NCBI RefSeq assembly: GCF_046764005.1
Contig: NZ_JBKOFW010000012.1
Coordinates: forward strand, 21,258 to 85,257
DNA length: 64,000 bases
Origin: Oryzobacter faecalis
GTDB lineage: Bacteria > Actinomycetota > Actinomycetes > Actinomycetales > Dermatophilaceae
Direction: 5' to 3'
Both the position numbers and the translations under genes were made by a program. The notes beneath the pieces were generated by a model. The model had not been told where the DNA came from. It did not search any database and was given only the letters and a program-made list of their open reading frames with translations. This document shows positions 60,169 to 64,000 of this stretch, one piece after another (within the stretch, counting starts at the first letter, position 1; the number at the start of each line of letters is the position of its first letter).

Positions 60169-60870
60169 GTGACCGACTCCTCCCGCGACCACCACACCGA
60201 CCGCGCGACCGTCCTGGCCGCGGTCCGCGACCTCGACGGCGCCACCGTGCGCGACGTCCTGCTCCAGTCGCTGCTCGTCGCCGGCGTCGACGACACCGTG
60301 AGCGAGGTCATCCTGCCCGTCCTCAAGGAGGTCGGGGATGCCTGGGAGAGCGGTGAGCTGACCGTCCTCCACGAGCACTTCGTGTCGACGACGTTCCGCG
60401 GCGTCCTCGGCGAGCTGCGGATGCCGGTGCAGGGGAGCCAGGTGCGAACGGTGGTCCTCGCGTGCCCCCCGCGCGAGCTGCACGACCTCCCGCTCGAGCT
60501 GTTCGGCGCCATGCTCCACGCCCGCTGGTGGCGGGTCGTCAGCCTCGGCGCCAACACCCCGATGACGGCCGTCGCCGAGGCCGTGCGGTTCCTGCGGGCC
60601 GACGCGTGCGTGCTCGCGGGCGTGCGCCGCTCGGCGTTCGAGTCCCGCCTGCCGTCGCTGACCCGGCTCGGCCAACGGGTTCCGCTGTTCCTCGCGGGCG
60701 AGGGTGCGTACGCGCTCTCAGCGGCGCCCCCGTCGACGACGCTCCTGCCGCGGGACCTGCGTGACGCCGCCCGCGTCGTCGATGCCGTCGGGGTCCCGGC
60801 CGCCGCGACGAGCGGTGGCCACCTCTCGCTGGTGCGTGACGACGAGGGCTCCGAACCCGCCGTCGGCTGA
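60169..60870 (+). CDS. Cobalamin-binding protein, CarH-like without a DNA-binding domain
   Basis: A 233-residue protein with a four-helix cap (~10-90) and a Rossmann-like B12 domain (~92-215). Trp59, Glu69 and His70 (GDAWESGELTVLHEHF) have the Trp-x9-Glu-His spacing of the CarH cap (Trp131, Glu141, His142), and His105 (PRELHDLPLEL) lies 35 residues later, as CarH His177 does, where it would be the lower cobalt ligand. The offset of 72 equals the missing MerR-type helix-turn-helix. The residue after Trp59 is Glu, not the His used by light-exposed CarH. Upstream DNA is rnpB, so no HTH is encoded in front. Probably a cobalamin or light sensor acting through a partner; methionine-synthase-like modules are an alternative. 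Confidence 0.82.
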   Translation: MTDSSRDHHTDRATVLAAVRDLDGATVRDVLLQSLLVAGVDDTVSEVILPVLKEVGDAWESGELTVLHEHFVSTTFRGVLGELRMPVQGSQVRTVVLACPPRELHDLPLELFGAMLHARWWRVVSLGANTPMTAVAEAVRFLRADACVLAGVRRSAFESRLPSLTRLGQRVPLFLAGEGAYALSAAPPSTTLLPRDLRDAARVVDAVGVPAAATSGGHLSLVRDDEGSEPAVG

Positions 60871-60871
60871 C

Positions 60872-60877
60872 TAGCGT
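60872..60877 (+). promoter_or_regulatory. -10 element, leaderless type
   Basis: TAGCGT lies 6 bases before the ATG at 60884, just after the preceding stop codon. Confidence 0.5.
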
Positions 60878-60883
60878 GGATCC

Positions 60884-61543
60884 ATGCGGATCACCCACCT
60901 CGGCCATGCCTGCCTCCTCGTCGAGATGGCGGACACCCGGATCCTCGTCGACCCCGGCACCTTCGCCGAGGACCTGTCCGGGGTCACCGGGCTCGACGCC
61001 GTCCTCGTGACGCACCAGCACCCGGACCACCTCGACCCCGAGCGGTTCCCCGCGCTCGCCGCGGCGAACCGGGGTGCCGTCGTCCTCTGCGACCCGATGA
61101 GCGTCGAGGTCCTCGCCCGCGCCGGGGTCGAGGCGCGCGAGCACGGGGGGGAGCCGACCTCGGTCGGCTCGGTGACCGTCACGCCCTTCGGCGAGCGGCA
61201 CGCCCTCATCCACGACGACATCCCCCGGATCACCAACGTGGGGGTACGGCTCGACGCGGAGGGCGAGCCGTCGTTCTTCCACCCCGGCGACGCGCTGGAC
61301 GCCGAGCCGGGTGAGGTGGACGTCCTGGCCTTCCCCCTCCAGGCGCCGTGGCAGCGCAGCCGTGACATGACGGCGTTCCTGCGCCGGTTCGGTGCGCCGC
61401 ACGCCGTGCCGGTCCACGACGGCCTGCTGCAGAAGCGCGGGCGCGACCTGTACCTCGGCCAGGCCGGGCAGCTCGGGTCGCCGGACACCCGCATCCACGA
61501 CCTCGCCGGGCGTGGCGCCGTGGAGTTCGCGGCGGGGGAGTAG
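60884..61543 (+). CDS. Metallo-beta-lactamase-fold hydrolase
   Basis: A 219-residue member of the UlaG/YtnP-like MBL group. The metal motif HxHxDH is complete (His44, His46, Asp48, His49 in VTHQHPDHLD). The start MRITHLGHACLLVEM with a conserved His is typical of the L-ascorbate-6-phosphate lactonase-like branch, and FHPGDALD adds later metal ligands. Substrate unknown. It lies 13 bases after the cobalamin-binding gene but seems to have its own -10. Confidence 0.88.
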   Translation: MRITHLGHACLLVEMADTRILVDPGTFAEDLSGVTGLDAVLVTHQHPDHLDPERFPALAAANRGAVVLCDPMSVEVLARAGVEAREHGGEPTSVGSVTVTPFGERHALIHDDIPRITNVGVRLDAEGEPSFFHPGDALDAEPGEVDVLAFPLQAPWQRSRDMTAFLRRFGAPHAVPVHDGLLQKRGRDLYLGQAGQLGSPDTRIHDLAGRGAVEFAAGE

Positions 61544-61549
61544 CCCGCC

Positions 61550-62329
61550 TCAGGTGGTGTGTCGGCCCCGCTCGTTCTGGACGCTCGTCGCCAGCACCGC
61601 GGCGCCGATGATGCCGGCCTTGTTCTTGAGGGTGGCCGGGATGATCGGCGTCCGGAGGTCCAGCAGGGGCAGGAACTCCTCGTGGTCCTTCGACACCCCG
61701 CCGCCGACGACGATGAGGTCCGGCCAGAGCAGGTCCTCCAGCGCGCGGTAGTAGTCCTGGAGCCGTTCGGCCCACTCGGGGTAGGACAGCCCCTCGCGGG
61801 TCTTGGCCGACGACGCGGCGACCGTCTCGGCGTCGACGCCGTTGACCTGGAGGTGTCCGAGCTCGGAGTTCGGGACCAGCACGCCGCGGTTGAAGATGGC
61901 CGTGCCGATGCCGGTGCCCAGGGTCGTGAGGATGACGAGGCCGGTGTGGCCCTTGGCCGCGCCGTAGTGCAGTTCGCCCACCCCGGCGGCGTCGGCGTCG
62001 TTGACGACGACGACGTCGTGCTGCAGGCGGTCCTCGAGGAGGGTCTCGATCTCGCAGCCGATCCACGACTTGTCGATGTTCGCCGCGGTCTTGACGACGC
62101 CGTGCTGGACGACGCCCGGGATGGTCACGCCGATGGGGGAGTCGCTGCGGACGTCGTCGAAGTGGTCGACGACCTGCGCGATGACGTCGCACACCGCCTC
62201 CGGTGTCGACACCTCCGGGGTGTCGATCCGCAGCCGCTTCGCGCTGAACTCGCCCAGGTCGAGGTCGACGGGTGCGCCCTTGATCCCGCTGCCGCCGACG
62301 TCGATGCCGAGGGGGTTACCGGTGCTCAT
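61550..62329 (-). CDS. ppgK: Polyphosphate glucokinase
   Basis: A 259-residue ROK-like kinase that phosphorylates glucose with polyphosphate (and often ATP), a hallmark of actinobacteria. Phosphate-binding loops are GIDVGGSGIKGAPVD (~8-22) and LTTLGTGIGTAIF, and the catalytic Asp region is VVVNDADAAGVGEL. It lies 7 bases from the converging MBL gene, and its ATG overlaps the map stop by 4 bases (ATGA). Confidence 0.93.
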   Translation of the reverse strand: MSTGNPLGIDVGGSGIKGAPVDLDLGEFSAKRLRIDTPEVSTPEAVCDVIAQVVDHFDDVRSDSPIGVTIPGVVQHGVVKTAANIDKSWIGCEIETLLEDRLQHDVVVVNDADAAGVGELHYGAAKGHTGLVILTTLGTGIGTAIFNRGVLVPNSELGHLQVNGVDAETVAASSAKTREGLSYPEWAERLQDYYRALEDLLWPDLIVVGGGVSKDHEEFLPLLDLRTPIIPATLKNKAGIIGAAVLATSVQNERGRHTT

Positions 62330-63198
62330 GCTGCGTCTCCCTGGGTGAGGATCTCGGGGCCCTGGTCGGTGACCAGGACCGTGTGCTCGAACTGTGCCGA
62401 ACGTCGGCGGTCCTTCGTCACCACCGTCCACCTGTCGTCCCACATGTCCCACTCGTGGGTGCCGAGGTTGAGCATCGGCTCGACGGTGAAGGTCATGCCG
62501 GCCTCGATGACGGTGTCGTACGACGGCGCCGCGTCGTAGTGCGGGATGACGAGCCCGCTGTGGAACGCGGTGCCGATGCCGTGGCCGGTGAAGTCGCGCA
62601 CGACGCCGTACCCGAAGCGCTTCGCGTAGCTCTCGATGACCCGGCCGATGACGTTGATCTCGCGGCCGGGGCGCGCGGCACGGATCCCGCGCATCATCGC
62701 CTCGTGCGTGCGCTCGACGAGCAGGCGGGACTCCTCGTCGACGTCACCGACGAGGTACGTGGCGTCGGTGTCACCGTGGACACCGCCGATGTAGGCCGTG
62801 ATGTCGATGTTGACGATGTCGCCGTCCTCGAGGCGCCGGTCGTCCGGGATGCCGTGGCAGATCACCTCGTTGACCGAGGTGCACAGCGACTTCGGGAACC
62901 CCCGGTAGCCCAGCGTCGACGGGTAGGCGCCGTGGTCGAGGAGGTACTCGTGGCCGACCCGGTCGATCTCGTCGGTGGTGACCCCCGGCGCGATGACGGC
63001 TGCGGCCGCGGCCATCGCGTTCGCGGCGATCCGCCCGGCGACCCGCATCCGCTCGATCGTCTCCGCGTCCTTGACCTCGGGACCGGTGTACCGGGCGGGT
63101 GCGGGCCGGTCGACGTACTCGGGCCGCTCGATCGACGCCGGCACCGGTCGCCGCGCGGAGATGGTCCCGGGGGCGACGGAGGCATACGTCAGGGGCAT
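62326..63198 (-). CDS. map: Methionine aminopeptidase, type 1c
   Basis: A 290-residue enzyme that removes N-terminal Met. The five metal ligands are in NIDITAYIGGVHGDTDATYLVG (two Asp), GHGIGTAFHSG (His), TFTVEPML (Glu) and AQFEHTVLVT (Glu). A 40-residue N-terminal extension containing RPEYVDRPAPARY matches the type 1c form of mycobacteria, thought to contact the ribosome. The ATG at 63198 has TAGACT 7 bases upstream. First gene of the map-ppgK operon. Confidence 0.96.
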   Translation of the reverse strand: MPLTYASVAPGTISARRPVPASIERPEYVDRPAPARYTGPEVKDAETIERMRVAGRIAANAMAAAAAVIAPGVTTDEIDRVGHEYLLDHGAYPSTLGYRGFPKSLCTSVNEVICHGIPDDRRLEDGDIVNIDITAYIGGVHGDTDATYLVGDVDEESRLLVERTHEAMMRGIRAARPGREINVIGRVIESYAKRFGYGVVRDFTGHGIGTAFHSGLVIPHYDAAPSYDTVIEAGMTFTVEPMLNLGTHEWDMWDDRWTVVTKDRRRSAQFEHTVLVTDQGPEILTQGDAA

Positions 63199-63205
63199 AG
63201 GTTGG

Positions 63206-63211
63206 AGTCTA
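63206..63211 (-). promoter_or_regulatory. -10 element of map, leaderless type
   Basis: TAGACT on the minus strand, 7 bases before the ATG at 63198. Confidence 0.5.
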
Positions 63212-63247
63212 GGCACGAGCACCGCACCCGCCCCGAGGAGGAACCCG

Positions 63248-63439
63248 ATGCCCTACTGGTACAACGTCGACTCCGGTCAGGTCGAGACCGACGACAACCG
63301 CAGCCAGGACGCCAACGTCATGGGTCCGTACGACACCGAGGAGGCGGCCGCGGGTGCCCTCCAGCACGCCCGCGAGAACACCGAGCGGTGGGACCGCGAG
63401 GACAGGGAGTGGAACGAGGGCGGCTCCCAGGAGGACTGA
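63248..63439 (+). CDS. Small acidic protein divergent from map
   Basis: A 63-residue protein starting PYWYNVDSGQVETDDNRSQD, then VMGPYDTEEAAAGALQHAREN and a charged tail ending EGGSQED. Small proteins of this type sit near methionine aminopeptidase genes in other actinobacteria and are sometimes labelled SPOR-like; the GPYDTEEAAAGAL part does resemble half a SPOR unit. Function unknown. A strong GAGGAGG ribosome-binding site lies 6 bases before the ATG, unlike the leaderless neighbours. Confidence 0.8.
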   Translation: MPYWYNVDSGQVETDDNRSQDANVMGPYDTEEAAAGALQHARENTERWDREDREWNEGGSQED

Positions 63440-63565
63440 GCTCCAACGGGTCCCACGGGGGTGGCCGGGTCCCAGCGGGTCCCAGGCGCGGCGCGGGCGG
63501 ACTGGGCCGACACCCTGACCACGTCGGGTCTCGTTCTGCTGCAGGCGAACACGATGCTGGTGGGC

Positions 63566-63594
63566 TTGCCGGTCGAACGTGAGTTCGATATCAT
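63566..63594 (+). promoter_or_regulatory. SOS-controlled promoter with LexA box in its spacer
   Basis: TTGCCG (63566-63571), a 17-base spacer and TATCAT (63589-63594). The spacer contains a perfect actinobacterial SOS box, TCGAAC, 4 bases, GTTCGA (63573-63588). LexA bound there would block RNA polymerase. Confidence 0.8.
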
Positions 63595-64000
63595 GGGGTC
63601 TGGATCGGCGGAGCATCGAGAGCCGGGTCGCGGCCCTGCGCCGGGAGTGCGCGGCGCTCGCGTGCGAGGTCGCGAGCGGTGGTCGCGCACTGGGCCCCGA
63701 CCACGCGTTCGAGCTCGCCGGTGCCGCGCAGGGGCTGGTGAACAGCGCCGACGGCCTGGTCGGGGTGCTGGCGGCGTGGGGTGCGCGGGTGGAGACGGCC
63801 CTGACCTCGCACGGGCCGGTGCAGCGGGTGCGGCAGGTGGCCCAGCGGGTCGCCGCGGACCAGGTCGCCGCGCAGGCGCGGCGGTGCCGGCGGGGACGGA
63901 CGGTGGAGGTCCGCCCCGGCGAGGACGGGCTCACGTCGTGGTGGGCGCTGCTGCCCGCCGCGACCAGTGCCGCCGCCTGGGCCGCGGTCGACCAGCTCGC
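63579..64000 (+). CDS. DUF222/13E12-family HNH endonuclease (N-terminal part)
   Basis: Open to the window edge, 140 residues seen. The helical DUF222 domain begins RSIESRVAALRRECAALACEVA, then FELAGAAQGLVNSADGLVGVLAAWGARVETAL and WWALLPAATSAAAWAAVDQLA. The HNH nuclease domain expected at the C-terminus lies outside. The start is uncertain: the only upstream ATG/GTG in frame is GTG 63579, which lies inside the SOS box. The ATG at 63593 is in another frame. REP13E12 genes of M. tuberculosis also carry SOS boxes. Confidence 0.8.
   Translation, partial: MSSISWGLDRRSIESRVAALRRECAALACEVASGGRALGPDHAFELAGAAQGLVNSADGLVGVLAAWGARVETALTSHGPVQRVRQVAQRVAADQVAAQARRCRRGRTVEVRPGEDGLTSWWALLPAATSAAAWAAVDQL

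Noticed and set aside
63593..64000. ATG-initiated frame at 63593 as the start of the last gene
   Set aside because: That frame is Arg/Gly/Pro-rich with no fold, whereas the frame entered at GTG 63579 gives a clear DUF222 helical domain.

Overview
The window is a very GC-rich actinobacterial chromosome segment, probably from the Micrococcales and most like the Intrasporangiaceae (inferred from gene content and order, not from a search). Evidence includes the fasR-fabD-fabH-acpP-fabF order known from Streptomyces, a mycobacterial-type set of aceE, DUF3052, ahpE, NIF3, CT398-type and RNase HI genes, a polyphosphate glucokinase, a type 1c methionine aminopeptidase, a DUF222/13E12 HNH nuclease with an actinobacterial SOS box, and many GTG starts. 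Coding is dense on both strands. No insertion sequence, prophage or CRISPR array was seen.

Layout. 1-16.5 kb: glyS, a translationally coupled Hsp90-like ATPase/TPR pair, an ECF sigma factor with its membrane partner, two alpha/beta hydrolases, a sulfurtransferase, dusB, dgt and dnaG. 16.5-20 kb: tRNA-Asn and a gluABCD-type amino-acid ABC transporter. 20-24.6 kb: a secreted subtilase and an FAD oxidoreductase. 24.6-33.3 kb: a galactan-type cell-wall locus (GlfT1-like and GlfT2-like galactofuranosyltransferases, glf, a Wzm/Wzt exporter, a large membrane protein). 34-40.4 kb: tRNA-Met, DUF3145 and the FASII operon with its PucR-type activator. 40.4-50.5 kb: argG, a phosphodiesterase, aceE coupled to a thiamine-binding protein, fdhD, paired bacterial PH-domain proteins, DUF3052 and ahpE. 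50.6-55.4 kb: tRNA-Val abutting NIF3, the zinc-ribbon/RNase HI operon, rhodanese plus metZ, and an SRPBCC protein. 55.4-64 kb: an MpaB-like oxygenase, a permease and yaaA, an RNB nuclease, RNase P RNA, a cobalamin-binding protein resembling CarH without its DNA-binding domain, an MBL hydrolase, map-ppgK, a small protein, and the start of an SOS-controlled HNH nuclease.

How it works together. Most of the window is housekeeping: translation, replication start, tRNA modification, fatty-acid synthesis, pyruvate oxidation and sulfur/arginine metabolism. Two features run across it. Operon genes are joined by 1-4 base stop/start overlaps (ATGA, GTGA, TGATG). Many first genes carry a TANNNT -10 element only 6-9 bases before the start codon and no Shine-Dalgarno sequence, which predicts leaderless mRNAs. 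The parts most worth a second look are the HTH-less CarH-like protein, the Hsp90/TPR pair, the palindrome upstream of fabD, the SOS box sitting exactly in a promoter spacer, the tRNA-Val/NIF3 junction and the RNase HI fusion whose phosphatase half has lost its catalytic histidines.
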